A stretch of 64,000 nt of DNA. Origin: Lenzites betulinus (Eukaryota; Basidiomycota; Agaricomycetes; Polyporales; Polyporaceae). Where the stretch lies: positions 744,001 to 808,000 of the forward strand of contig JABYQU010000004.1 in the NCBI GenBank assembly GCA_022264855.1. The letters are read 5' to 3'. Each line of letters starts with the position of its first letter. Within the stretch, counting starts at the first letter, position 1. The notes under the pieces are model-generated. The model had not been told where the DNA came from. It ran no database searches and saw nothing but the letters and a program-made list of their open reading frames with translations. This document shows, one piece after another, positions 23,099 to 35,012 of this stretch. Both the position numbers and the translations under genes were made by a program.

Positions 23099-23564
23099 TG
23101 GTGGTCATCCTTGTACGTGTATGAGTGTCAGTGTATTGAATGTCGTGCTTCGTGATGAGTCCGTTCATCTGGCCCTACCCCTTCACGGATGATGCGGCTC
23201 GCCGTGCGCTCTACATGCAAAACCATGTGTGCTAAATGCGAACATTCTACACGTACCTAGTACAAAGAATATTCAGCATGTTTCCGCTGCCACCACTACG
23301 GCAACGGCGTTTAACTTAAGCCTCAGCACCCAACAGACGACGAGGAGAATACAAGAAAAAACCGTAGATGCAGTCGTTATGATCGTGACCCAGGAGATAC
23401 AAGCTACATGTATACTTTTCCCCTCAAGCAGCCGCCAAGATGATCCTAATGTTACACATTACGCGCCACCCGCGCACATACCATGCCAATCTCTCCCATC
23501 CCTTCCAGCGTCAACTCCCGTCCATCCCAACCCTTGTGACCCCGCCCGACCAAGGCGACAGGCA
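23099..23564. other. Convergent intergenic CwfJ / MFS transporter
   Basis: 466 bp of 3' flanks. No gene seen. Confidence 0.5.
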
Positions 23565-25512
23565 CTACCGGAAGTAGCGGTAGTCGGGGTTCAGGTCGCC
23601 CATGCGCTTCTTCTCCTCGGTCGACAGGCCGTTGTACGCGCCCTGCGCCTGCAGACGGTCGCGCTTCCGGTTCTCCCATGACACGCCGACGAAGTAGATG
23701 GTGTTCGCGAGGACGGACACGCAGATGAACGCGATGCAGATGCTGTAGCCCGGTATGTACTTTGGCGCGTCCTTCGCAAGGAAGGCAAACACGGCGATGA
23801 TGCCGCCGACTGCACGAACAGGCGGAGGGTGAGTGGTAGTGGCACAGACAAAACAGGGATAGGACGTACTGTTCCCGAACCCGACCTGGAACGCGGTTCC
23901 GACCGCGCGTCTGTGGTGGCCGCCCACTATGCAAAAGCCGTTAGCCCAGACACCAACAAGGTAGACAGGAAACCAACGCACAATTTGTGTTGAACCAACA
24001 CACGATGATGGGCATCGCCGAGTACGTGCCCATAGCGGCGAGGAAGAGCGCTGCGTACTGCAGGTGGTCATTGTCGTGCACGACGAGCAGGATCACGAAG
24101 CCCGCAAGCGCGACTGCGGTCGGTAGGAGCACGAAGATGTAGCGCTTCCGCAGGTAATCTGACGCGGTCGCGGTGAGCATTGCGAGAGCAAACGCGCACG
24201 CCCATGGAGGCACAGAGAGCAGCTGTGTGCGAATCATGCCGTTGCCGAGCGACTGGATGATGCTCGGAGCGAAGTAAGCTGGAGTAAGAGTGTGAGTCGT
24301 GTGCCTGAGGATAAGAGGCGCACGGGAAGTAAGGCTTACCGTAGCCATACGCGGGGACGACGAGGCCAAAGTACATGAACCCTCCAACGATGATTTTCCC
24401 TGCGACGGGGTGAGTGTTGTCGACCGTGGAAAAAGCGAACTACTCACAGTCCTTGAACACCTCGAGCACACTCTTGACCGTCAACGGATCGTCCCGCTTT
24501 GAGTGGCCCACATCCTCGTACAGGCGCGCCTTGACGAACTCCTTCTCCTCCGCGCTCAGCCACGTGACCTCCTCCGGGAAGTCAGATATCGTGAAGTAGA
24601 GGATGAGCGAGATGAGGCAGGTCGCCAGGCCCTCTGCATATGTCCCAGTCAGTCTACTGGCTAATGCGATACATACACGCAAATGGACGCACCAAGGATG
24701 AAGATCCATCGCCACCCGCGGTACCCCCGAACTCCGTCCATCTTTCCGATGGCGCTCGCGAGCAGGCCGCCGAAGCCGCCCGCGAGGGTGGTCGACGAGA
24801 AGAAGAACGAGTAGCGCTTCTGCGCCTCCGCGCGCTTGTACCACATCGCGATGAGGTAGAAGCACGCGGGGAAGACGCCGCTCTCGACGACGCCGAGGAA
24901 GAAGCGCGTCGCAATTAGTCCGGAGAGGTTTTGCGTGAAGCCTTGGAGGAGCGTGATGAGACCAAAAAGGAACATGCATAGTGACACTGGTTTGCGAGTT
25001 AGCGTGGTGCGGATTGGGGGGCATTGGGAGAAACGCACGCCAGACGTGAGGTTTGAAGTGCTTCAGTAGGGCATTCGAGGGGATCTCGAAGAGGACGTAG
25101 GGCGCGAAGCTAGTGCAAGTTCAGCCAAGGGCGGCTTACTCAAGTTTATCGGAGACTCACAATACGACCAGAGCTGTGTTGAATTCATTGCCGCCCAAGT
25201 TGAGGTCCTGCTTCAGACCGAAGATGGCCGCGTTCGAGATGTTCACCCTTCGCGCACAGGTACTTAGTATGTACTCGGACGATGATGGTCCGGGGCGTGG
25301 ACTCACCGGTCGAGGAAAGCTAGCAGGTAAAGAACACAGAGCACCGGAACAACGCGAAAATCAATCTTCCGTAGCACCTTTGCTTCGTCGATATTCGGGA
25401 AGCGGGATTTGTAGTCACCACCTTCGCCAGTGACGTATGGCGCGAGGTTGTACTGCTTCTCGACATCTGTCGGGGTCGGGGTAGCGCTAGCTTCTCTCTG
25501 ATGCTCGTCCAT
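23565..25512 (-). CDS. MFS transporter, anion:cation symporter (Dal5/Tna1-like) family, paralogue 1
   Basis: Twelve-helix plasma-membrane transporter of the fungal ACS family, whose members import allantoate, nicotinate, pantothenate or related organic anions; the substrate here is unknown. The start at 25512 gives MDEHQREASATPTPTDVEKQ; an in-frame ATG at 25548 is possible. Signatures: KVLRKIDFRVVPVLCVLYLL, AFLDRVNISNAAI, LFEIPSNALLKHFKPHVW, TRFFLGVVESGVFPACFYLI, AEAQKRYSFFFSSTTLAGGF, YRGWRWIFIL and SFEEVTWLS-like central loop text (read as FPEEVTWLSAEEKEFVKARL). The end reads WENRKRDRLQAQ...MGDLNPDYRYFR. About ten short introns sit at the same protein positions as in the second copy at 29.8 kb. 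Confidence 0.9.
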
Positions 25513-26408
25513 CGAACTTGAAGGCGTGGCTTTGCCTAGCAGATACATGTCGTGGTTCACCTCCGCGCCTACGGCAGCTTGGCAACGAGTACTTACGTTC
25601 AGCACTCATCTTGGGCCGTGCGCGCACCGGGGACAGAGCTGGTGGGGACAAGAGAGCAGCGGGCAAACTGCCATCCCGGGGGGCGGCGGGTTTTGAGAGA
25701 TTTTCGGAAGGCCGGCGCCAGGGGGGCGAGTCAGCTGGTATACATTCTACGCAGCATTGATGACAGCGGTCGGCAGATGAGTGCGCTCGATAATTTGGTG
25801 GCCGTTAGATTTCGCTCACCTCGACCCGCCAATCTCCGTGCAGCGCCTATTACCCCGCACTTCAGATGTTCGCTACGCTCCAATTTGTTTACCCGATGTT
25901 TAGCGCCCACTTTCTAGGCGAGTCATGTCTGTTTTGAGCGGACATCGGGCTGTCTCTTGGCTTGTATTTCTATAGTAAATATCATGGTGAAGAGAATTCA
26001 GGCCATGAGATCCTTAGACATTGCCAGTGGCATTCCAAGAAGGCGGCGGTGAGCCGGTCGGCAGAAGAGTGCACGGAGAGCTGCCTGAGCTGCAACTTGA
26101 AGCACCTATACATGCGCACCAAATATTACTACAATGAGTGAAGGTGATCATGAAGGCCTCGAACAGGGGCACGCGTCGCGGTCCGCGCCACGATCCTCTC
26201 GATCGCTCCCGGAAAAGCGGAGCACCAGCTCGCACCAGCTCGCACATCGGCCCGCGCCAGGCACGCTCTGCTGTAGACGAGGGCGGCCGGTGCAAAACTC
26301 GAACGCTGACAGCATAAAATGGCTCGCTCGAGATGCATGGTAGTATACAAAGGTGAAGGGTGCAGGTAATGCGTCGCACCATATTAACCGGGCCCGGACG
26401 CGCTCTGC
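25513..26408. other. Promoter of MFS paralogue 1 and 3' flank of IVD
   Basis: About 900 bp with no supported gene. Open frames on both strands lack domain or codon support. Confidence 0.5.
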
Positions 26409-28148
26409 TCATGATGCGCGCCGCCTGAACTCCTCGTTGAACTCTCGCCCGATGAGCATCCGTCGGATCTCCTGCGTGCCCGCGCCGACGGTGTAGAGCC
26501 GCGAGTCGCGGAGGATGCGGCCAGTGGGGTAGTCTGGGAAAACGCACAGTGAGCAAACATACGTCGTGGACGGCGCAGGGGCGCTAGCTAACCATTGATA
26601 TAGCCGTTACCGCCCAAGCATTGCATCGCCTCCTGCGCAACCTCCACGGCACGGTCTGACGAGTACAGGATCGCGCCAGCGCAGTCCCGTCGGCTGACCT
26701 TTCCCTCGTCGCAAGCTTTCGCCACCGCATACACGTATGAGCGCGAGGCGTTCAGCTTCGTGTACATGTCCGCGATCTTCCCTGAATTTGGTTGACACGC
26801 CCGTCAGCGCGCGGACCGGAGAAGGGAAGAGGAAGCACTACGAACCTTGCATAATCTGGAACTCGCCGACGGGCTGCCCGAATTGCTTCCGATCGTGCAC
26901 GTACTCAACCGCGATGTCAAATGCTGCCTGCATCAATCCGAGCGGCCCTCCACTCAAAACGAGACGTTCCAAGTCGAGCCCCGACATGAGCACCTTCGCG
27001 CCACCGTCAACCGGACCGAGCACGTTCTCTGCCACAGACACCAGTGTGAGCATTGGGATGTTCACAACATAGCAGGCGAGGGAGGGGAGCGAACTGACCG
27101 TCTGGCACGAAACAATCCTCGAACACAAGTTCGCACGTGTCGCTCCCGCGCATCCCAAACTTGTCTAGTTTCTGGTGCGTCGAGAAGCCCTCAAACCCGC
27201 GCTCGACGATAAACGTTGTCACCCCCTTCGAGCCCTTCTCCGGGGACGACTTCGCGTACACCACCAGCGTCGACGCGATCGGCCCGTTCGTGATCCTAGC
27301 AACCAGCCGCATCCGTAAGCTCGAACTGACGTTACTCAACGGAGAGCAGGACGCACCAGAACTTGTTCCCGTTCAGCTTCCAGCCGCCGTCGACCTTCTC
27401 CGCGCGGCACCGCATGCTTATCACGTCGCTCCCGCTCCCAGGCTCGCTCATCGCGAGGCTCCCGACCTTAGTGCCCGCGATGAGATCTGGTAGGTACTTC
27501 TGCTTCTGCGCCTCCGTGCCCCATCGGTGAATCTGTGCGCGCCCAAATGGTTGAGCATGCGCTAGGGCAGAGGGAAGGGTAGCACGGTCAGACGCACTTG
27601 GTTGACGCAGAGGTTCGAATGCGCGCCATACGAGAGCGCGACGGAGCCGGACGCGCGCGAGAGCTCTTCCATCGCAAGTGTGTGGTTGAAGTATCCGAGC
27701 GCGAGGCCGCCGTACTCGGACTTTGCAGTAATGCCTAACAGGCCCATGTCCCCAAGCTTCTCCCAAAGGTCCTGGTGGCGCGTGTGTCAGTAATCCGTGT
27801 TTTGCGGAGGCACGAACGCGCGACGCGCCGCCTTAGAGGGAGATAGACTCACCATAGGAAAGTTGTTGCTCCTGTCGATCTCAGCGGCCCTCGGTGCGAC
27901 CTCGCGCTCCGCGAACTCTGCGACAGCATTCCGAAACTACAGCCTGGTAATGAGCATGAGGGAACCAGCCGGCTCCCCACACTCCTGAGACACACCTCGC
28001 TCTGTTCCTCTGTGAGCCCTGCCACGTCCGTGTTGTAGAATGATGCATGCCGATGCTGAACCGCTGACCCTATTCCGGTGAGAGACGTGCGTGATCTCTG
28101 CCTCAGTACGGAGGAGGCGGACGAGATGCGATTGAGGGAGCGCAACAT
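26409..28148 (-). CDS. IVD: Isovaleryl-CoA dehydrogenase, mitochondrial
   Basis: FAD enzyme of leucine breakdown converting isovaleryl-CoA to 3-methylcrotonyl-CoA. The start at 28148 gives an Arg/Ser presequence ([20 protein letters not shown]). Core exons: [34 protein letters not shown] text (read [20 protein letters not shown]), [80 protein letters not shown] and [20 protein letters not shown]. The Glu in [12 protein letters not shown] matches the special catalytic-base position of IVD, which separates it from short- and medium-chain relatives. The end reads [20 protein letters not shown]. At least eight introns are present. It sits between the two MFS paralogues. Confidence 0.92.
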
Positions 28149-29761
28149 GATCGTACTAGCACTGTGACACCCAGGCACGACTATGGCAGGCGACTTAAAG
28201 ATAGGCTGAGCGAAAACAGCAGCAAGGGTGTTCACCTCGTTCACGTCGAGGACGAGTCGAATGTCTGACGACGCGCTGGGGCTGGAGTGTATGAGCGGCC
28301 GGAACTCGGGTCAGCGCCCGCGACGCGCTCAGCTGACCGCTCGGAGTCGGCCTGAATAAGCTTCACTTACATTTTACTTACAACCAACTCGTTCGCATAT
28401 GTGCTGTCAGACAGTCTCAGCGATTGCAACTTAACCTGCTTCGCAACGCGCGACAATCATAAGCAGAGTGCGCAAGGTTACGTTTGAACGTTGAACACAT
28501 CTCATGCGTTTTGTGGCGTGAAACGTTCGGGTCTGTTTGGGTAGGTTTGGGAGTCTTGGCGCACGGCGTACAGTCTACTAACTGAACGTTGACTTCCCCT
28601 TTCTCCGCATCCACCATGAAGCTATCAATATACCCCACCGGAAACTGGCTGTGTTTACAACGCTCCGATGGCCCTCGACGACCACTATCCGCACACAACA
28701 AAATTACAACCTCGAGGCGGCTATTCTCGCATCAAACGGTATGTTCAGGATGCGAGGAGTGTCGCCTGATATGTCGGTATATCATAGGTTTATGATTGAG
28801 CATCCGCTTGTCATTTACGGCACAATGGACTGCAGCCATGCCAAGTTGGCAAAACTCGCCATGTACAGACACATGGCCAATGCATTGTATATGCGTCACA
28901 GATGCATGACTTGCCGTCCCTAGGCAGCACTATCTAGTAGGCCGCGAAACGTCACCCTCCCATGGTCATCCCCTTGGTCTTGTGTGGGTGTGCCAGTCAC
29001 TGCGTGGTCTAGTGACTTACGAATTCAGCGTTGCTTATTTTGCTATCTCCCGTATATATGCACGATGGCCTGATGGATGAGAAGACGAGAAGGTACATCT
29101 TGCAAAAGACGCGTGTCGCATTCCCCGTTATGCCTTGCGCTCACCCACGAGCTCACACGACTGTGGCAAAGAGACTCCTGCGCCCCTGCACAGCACAACT
29201 GATGCACGTTGTATAGGTCGAGCGAAACAAGGTCTCCTCCCCGCTGCTCACTTTGACATATATCACGGGGCAACCCTACTAACACACCTCCATATGAAAT
29301 CAGACAACAGTTAGCCCCGGATGATGATGTAGCTCGCACGCTTCCTACCCTGATTATTGGATAGCCGAGGATGCAGGCCAAGTGGTGGCAGCAATACGCG
29401 GCCCCGCCTGACTTCCACGATCCACATCTCTCATTCATTTCCGGCGAAACGCGCTGACTTTGAGAATCGAAGCAGCCAATGGTAGCTTGGCGTCCTCGAC
29501 CAACCGCTACCGTAAAAACGCCACTGCGGGCGAACTGTATCAGTATCCGAGCATCTGGGTCAATGTGATATGTCCAGGACGTATCTGGGCCAGGACGCCA
29601 CCGCAACGATGGGAAGCAGGGCTGCGAAGGTCAGCAGGACATAGGCGGTTATACAGAAGCAGGGTATTGTACACGGGGCATGCGTGTATAAAGCTGGGCG
29701 CACTGGGGAGCACGGGCGCGTCCTGGTCATTCCAACACACGGGTGCCAGACTCAAGACGTG
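28149..29761. other. Divergent intergenic region IVD / MFS paralogue 2
   Basis: 1.6 kb serving as promoter for both genes. A CCAAT box lies at 29476-29480. A GTTGAACG-type motif near 28480-28500 resembles a motif near 34556-34576. No gene is supported. Confidence 0.5.
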
Positions 29762-31866
29762 ATGGATCCCCCAAGTGCTGGTGAGTCGTGTTCATAGCTG
29801 AGTCTTCCTGGGTATCGTGGCGGCTGACCAGCACGCAAGTGGAGAAAGGGCTATTCGTTGAGACTGCGAGCGTGACCAAGGACTCAGTCGACGGACGATC
29901 GTCCGAGGTCAACTCGAGTCCGGAACTGGTGGATTATAGGACCCGATACCCAGATGTAAATGAGGCGAAGCTGATGCGCAAGATCGACGTGCGGGTCGTC
30001 CCGATGATCAGCATCCTCTATCTTCTTGCATTCCTTGACAGGTGCGTCTGATCACTGTATGCTCCTGACTGGTCCTTGAAAACAGGCGTTCTTAGGGTGA
30101 ATGTGTCAAACGCGGTCTTATTCAACTTCAAGCAGGACCTTAAGCTCACTGGCAACCAGTTCAATACGGGGCTCGTAGTGTTGTGAGTTCGCATCATAAA
30201 CTCATAGATAACTTTGGGGCAGCGCACTATATGACGAGTACACACTCCCCGCAGCTTCATCCCGTACGTGCTCTTCGAGATCCCATCAAACATCTTCCTC
30301 AAGCAATTCAAGCCCCACGTATGGTGTAAGCTCCTCCAAACTCACCGTCTTAACCACTTGTCTGATATGAGTTGGACGCCTTCAACCATCGACAACCCCA
30401 GTGCCGCTATGCATGCTTGTCTTCGGCCTCATCACTGTATTGCAAGGCTTCGCGCAGAACTTCGGCGGCTTCGTTGCCGCGCGTTTCTTCCTCGGCCTCG
30501 CAGAGGCTGGCTTCTTCCCCGGGTGCTGCTACCTGCTCTCGATGTGGTACAGGCGCGGCGAGGCGCAAAAGAGATACTCGTTCTTCTTCTCGTCCACCAC
30601 CCTCGCGGGCGGCTTCGGCGGGCTGCTTGCGAGCGCGATCGGGAAGCTGGATGGGGTACGGGGCTACCATGGGTGGAGGTGGATCTTCATTCTGGGTACG
30701 TCTTCTTTGGTCTGTGGTGCAGGGCCACACAAGCTGACCATGGATCTGCTATGTGACGTTCACCCAGAGGGACTTCTTACTATCGTCGTGGCGGTAATCG
30801 CGTACTTCGTCCTGCCGGACTTCCCAGAAGACGCGGAATGGCTCGCAGCGGACGAGAAAGTGTTCGTGCAAGCCCGCTTGCACGAGGACGTTGGGCATTC
30901 AAGAAACAACGACCCGCTCACGTTCAAAAACGTGCTCACTGTGCTTAAGGACCGTGAGTACTCGTCATAGTATCATGCAACGAGAGCCTGCTCACCAGGA
31001 TACGCACCATAGCGAAGATCATCTTCGGGCCCCTGATGTACCTTGGTTTCATTGTCCCTGCATATAGCAACTGTGAGTAGCATGCTGCACGCTTTCTCCC
31101 CCCTCGAAGCTTTACACGAATGTCTAACCTATCTCGCGTCCTCAGCCTACTTCGCGCCCACGATTCTCCAAACCTTTGGCCATAGTGTCATCCGCACCCA
31201 GCTGCTGTCTGTCCCGCCATACGCCTGCACGTTCGTGTTCACGATGATCGTTGCTGCTGCGTCCGACTACACCCGACACCGATTCATTTTCGTCGTCCTC
31301 GGCGGGCTTATCGCACTCGCAGGGTATGTCATCCTGCTCGTAGTGCATGACAACACACATCTGCAGTACGGCGCGCTCTACATCGTGCCGCTGGGGGCGC
31401 TCTCGGCGATGCCGGTCGTCCTGTGTTGGTTCGAGACGAACTGTGAGTGGTGGTCAAGTGGACATAAGGTGTGGTGTGTGGTACTGACTTGCGACTTGCA
31501 GTGGGTAGCCACCATAGGAGAGCGATCGGTACCGCCGCACAAATCGGGTTCGGAAACAGTGAGTGCTGGAGTCCTGTTATGAGCACCACTTCTCTGCTGA
31601 CTACCGCTAACCCCCGCGCAGTCGGCGGCATCATCGCAGCGTATTCATTCCTTGCCAAGGACTCGCCGCGATATATCCCTGGGTACAGCATCAATGTTGC
31701 GTTTGTCGTGCTCGCGGTCGTATCTGCGTGCGGGTACTACTTGACCGTGCGCTATGAGAACCGGAAACGGGATCGCGCCGCGGCGGCGGGCGTAGAGAAC
31801 CACCTTAGCCCAGAGGAGAAAGAGAAGCTGGGGGATTTGAACCCGGAGTATCGGTACTACACATAG
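29762..31866 (+). CDS. MFS transporter, anion:cation symporter family, paralogue 2
   Basis: Second copy of the ACS-family transporter. The start at 29762 (MDPPSA) is split by an intron and continues VEKGLFVETASVTKDSVDGR. Then come KLMRKIDVRVVPMISILYLL, AFLDRVNVSNAVLFNFKQDL, LFEIPSNIFLKQFKPHVW, AARFFLGLAEAGFFPGCCYL, AQKRYSFFFSSTTLAGGFGG, YHGWRWIFIL, YFAPTILQTFGHSVIRTQLL and ENRKRDRAAAAG, ending in LGDLNPEYRYYT. Exon borders and most transmembrane text match the paralogue at 23.6-25.5 kb; the N terminus and the loop after helix 6 differ most. The stop lies about 100 bp from the end of duplicated block B. Substrate unknown; possibly specialised relative to its paralogue. Confidence 0.9.
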
Positions 31867-32329
31867 GCGGGGAGCTGACCGGATGCTGGGGAGAGAGAAG
31901 GGATTCTTGTTGTAACATTACATGCAGTTCTTCAACAGACCATGGGTTCCAAAACCGGATGAGGGTCACCGAGTCGTTCGAGGGTTGTGTGAGAGGGACG
32001 TAGACTGTAAATCTCTCAAGTGTAAGCCACACCCTCGCCGCCTGCAGCTGCCAGTGAGTCTAAGTCCGAGAGCTTTGAGTGTCACGGTGATCCTGTGGTT
32101 CGTGCCCCTTATCAGATAAGATTGAGAGTAACAAGTACCGCGAGACGGCCGACGCTGATCGATCGATCCTCTCAGGCTTGCCCTCGGTTTGTTACTGAAC
32201 ATCCGATGCGGGTACGCTCGCTCGAACTGCTTGTGTTCATACCACTCGACGACAGGTAATCGTATACTCTACAAAATGGTGGGCGGATCCTCTCGAATAG
32301 CTGACCGCGACCCGCACTGACTGTCCAAA
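31867..32329. other. 3' flanks of MFS paralogue 2 and of copy B
   Basis: Block B begins near 31965. It includes the conserved paired GATA sites at 32108-32120. No gene seen. Confidence 0.5.
32108..32120. promoter_or_regulatory. Palindromic paired GATA sites, copy B
   Basis: CTTATCAGATAAG at the position equivalent to 12923-12935. Confidence 0.4.
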
Positions 32330-33549
32330 CTAGGCGAAACCTCCTAGGGTACCCACTCCCATATTCCTCCCGTGTTGCGAAACCAGCTCATCGAGGCCTG
32401 ATACGCCAAACCAATCGAATTTGTTGATATCCGTAGCTTCAACGTCCGAGGAGTACAGGTCCGTCGCAGTCGTGTTCATGTCCCATTCAGCTCTGTTGTA
32501 TTCCATCGAGGACGCCTCGTAGTCCCAGTATGCTGCGGCCATGGGCTGGTAGTTTGAGCTTGCCTGCTCGAAGGGCAGATCACTGGAGGGGTATAGCTCG
32601 GGGTACTGTGTGGCACCGTTGAAGTCCCAATAAGCTGTGGGGATGGGCTCGAGGCCCAAGGTTGCTTGTGGATCTGGGTGATTGTAGGCGAAAACTGGTC
32701 GGCGGTACCATGTCAGTGTAGTGTCGTCGACCCAATCACTCTGAGTTTGGATCAGATAATCATCCACCCCACGGCGTGGTATCCAGGCCGAGTTGCAGGG
32801 GTTGTCGTCAGATTCTGTATGAGTGCTCCACTCGCTCGGTGTGCCGATAGTCAATTGGCCATAATTGAGCTGGACGTGCATGTCGGGAGTGCACAGTCCA
32901 ATCGAGTCACAGCCATATTGGTGCTGCATGGCTTGTGCCGCATGGCTTGTGCTGCATAGCTTGTGCTGCACCGGTGTCTGTATATTTGATTAGGTTGTAC
33001 ACCCTCTCTACGCCCGGCATGTGCCATGGCGAGAAAGAGGGCGCCACTTGGGCGAAAGCATTGATGGCTGGCCACGGTGGGGGAGGATACATGCCCCATG
33101 TGCCCGGGTCAATGTAGAACATATCCCAAGGAACATTCGGCGAGACCATGGGCTGTTGTATCTCGAGTCCTTCCGCCTCCCCGTCCGAGTATGGTACGTG
33201 ACCGCTGTACATGAGTGGCTGCTCTTGTATAGTGGTTAAGTACCAATGATACTCGTACCCGGCCACTATACAAAAGGGTGTGCTTGCTGGATCCAAGGGG
33301 GATGCTGGATCGTCGCAACTGTCGTGAAAGACCCATTGGGGCAGGATGACATGAATCGGATGTGCACGGGCAAGGTGGCGTTCGAAATCCTGTCATATAT
33401 CTTCGTTAGTAGGTGCTCATTGTGGACAGGTTGGCAGTCTTTCGACTGAAGTACCTGTACATGTATGCCTGGTGGCTCACACGACAATGTTCCAACCAGC
33501 GGCGCAGGTGGCGTTACACGCTCACCAATGCGACCGACGACGGCTCCAT
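32330..33549 (-). pseudogene. Frameshifted paralogue of the 11.5-12.7 kb gene, copy B
   Basis: The minus-strand counterpart of copy A ends in the same NMGVGTLGGFA. The intron with CTACTAAC branch site is kept, and the exon again starts with a RHLARAHP-type phrase. Relative to A, one base is missing a few codons after the equivalent ATG (near 33540), and a 14-bp unit is present three times instead of once at 32921-32962, adding 28 bp and shifting the frame. As a result the reading frame splits into 32907-33296 (PYSDGEAEGLEIQQPMVSP) and 32330-32971 (WDYEASSMEYNRAEWDMNTT). Alternative splicing could in principle bypass a shift, but no good site is visible. Confidence 0.65.
32921..32972. repeat. 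14-bp tandem repeat, expanded in copy B
   Basis: Three units of GTGCTGCATGGCTT with single-base variants (32921-32934, 32935-32948, 32949-32962) plus a partial unit. Copy A has one full unit plus the partial at 12111-12133. Confidence 0.8.
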
Positions 33550-34555
33550 TTCAAAAACAAAGAAATGCTCGCGGCCCTACGTATATTCAGCTGTGTGGCG
33601 TTACCAACGTGCTGTTCCACATTACCTCTGGCATGTCTAGCTTTTGTGCCAACCACAGACACCTGCCCTGCCACTGCAGTTATACCCTCCGACCAGCTTC
33701 GTGGGTGGAGTGTAATCGCGGTGGCAGGGTGTGTGTGTGTTTGCTCTCGTTGCTGGCATGACAGAGGATTATGCGAAACATAGAGCGTGTCTGGATAGGA
33801 CAGAGGCTTTGTGGGTGTAGGGCAAATGCAGGATGTGGAGCATGACAGTGTACTGTATGTTTTCCGCTAGATTTTCAAGCAGGGAGAGCACGGTCTGCGG
33901 CCACCACCGTTAGTGAGTGTTGATGTGCTGAGAAGGTCCTCGGAATTATACGCGAACATGTACCTATGTTAGTGCTTCCAGACTATCGGTGACTCTTAGC
34001 TCGTGAAGCTCTCGAGAGCTGCTATCGGTATCGCTACTCTACCACAGACTCCGCAGGGAAGGCTGATTCTCGAGTGATCATGACTCTGCAACCGTGCGAG
34101 CCAGCGAGCCGTTCATGTTGTATTTGTTCCGCGTTCTTGTGGAACACATTCATCATAACCACACCACCGCCCTCCGGGCATCCGCCGCTCGTCGGCTCTC
34201 GTAACGTCGGCGAACAGTCCTCCTACCACCCCACTAACTAACCAAATATTCTAAGACAGTCTCAATTATGGACCCAGTATTAGCACACCACCGTCACCGT
34301 CACAATGGTGTGTCGGGTCCGGAACCAGCAGAATGACCCGCGCCGCTCTGCAAGTAGTACTTGCGCCACACCCGAGTCCGCGTCTCCTCATATTCTTCGT
34401 CAGACAATTGAGTTCGTGCATGTGCCGTCGCCCGCCGCCACCTAGGCGAAGCCACAGACGTCTCTGCGACTATGCTGCCATATCATCACTGGCACGGTGG
34501 TCCACCGAACGGCACGTCGTCAAAGCTTCACCGTGGTTAGCGCTATAACTTGCGT

Positions 34556-35012
34556 TCAACGTTCAAACGTGACCTTTCATTATCAGATAAGACTAACATT
34601 CGTGGCAAAGCATACACACTCCGGCGCAATGGCATCGATCGCTGTCGATCAACTCTCCTCTTGCCCCCGTTCTGCTACCATCTACTGCTAGGCTCACTGG
34701 AACTGCTGCCAACAGCGAAACCTATTCGCCCTACGCGACACGCCAACATAGGGTAAGCAGCTTGAGTTGTGGAATTTGTCACCGGTCATCGTAACATGGT
34801 CGCTCGATTCGTTTGGAGTCGCGTACCAGTCGGCTGGTTGTGATCGAACTGACCGGGCATGGGGGGAGCGCACAGCTCACGATTCGCAACCAAAGTGCAC
34901 GGCTTGGGCTGCACCGTTGATTGTGAAGTTGATTTGGCTGTGCACCCACTCTATTCCCGGCCGGTGCCATGGCGAGAAAGGAGCAGGACGTGACCGGTGG
35001 CGTCCATGATCG
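34556..35012 (-). pseudogene. Degraded third copy (copy 3) of the duplicated gene
   Basis: On the minus strand, about 35005-34780 aligns by eye with 12040-12215 of copy A; translated phrases include SPWHRPGIEWVHSQINF and INGAAQAVHFGCES against PWHMPGVENARNLIKS and GAAQAMQHPYGCDS. It is broken by an in-frame stop and frameshifts. The 3' flank follows after a deletion of most of the coding part, with TTATCAGATAAG at 34580-34591 and an ATCGATCG-containing stretch near 34636. It lies in tandem with copy B, same orientation. Confidence 0.6.

Larger units (their letters stand above)
31965..34405 (-). repeat. Duplicated block, copy B (inverted relative to copy A)
   Basis: The minus strand corresponds to plus 10727-13080. 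Identity by eye is high (roughly nine bases in ten over the 3' coding part) and lower in the leader. The two blocks face opposite ways with about 19 kb of unrelated genes between them, so recombination between them would invert that segment. Confidence 0.8.

Noticed and set aside
10727..34405. Blocks A and B as terminal repeats of one giant mobile element
   Set aside because: The 19 kb between them holds ordinary conserved genes, no transposase or captain gene is present, and the block ends show no target duplication.
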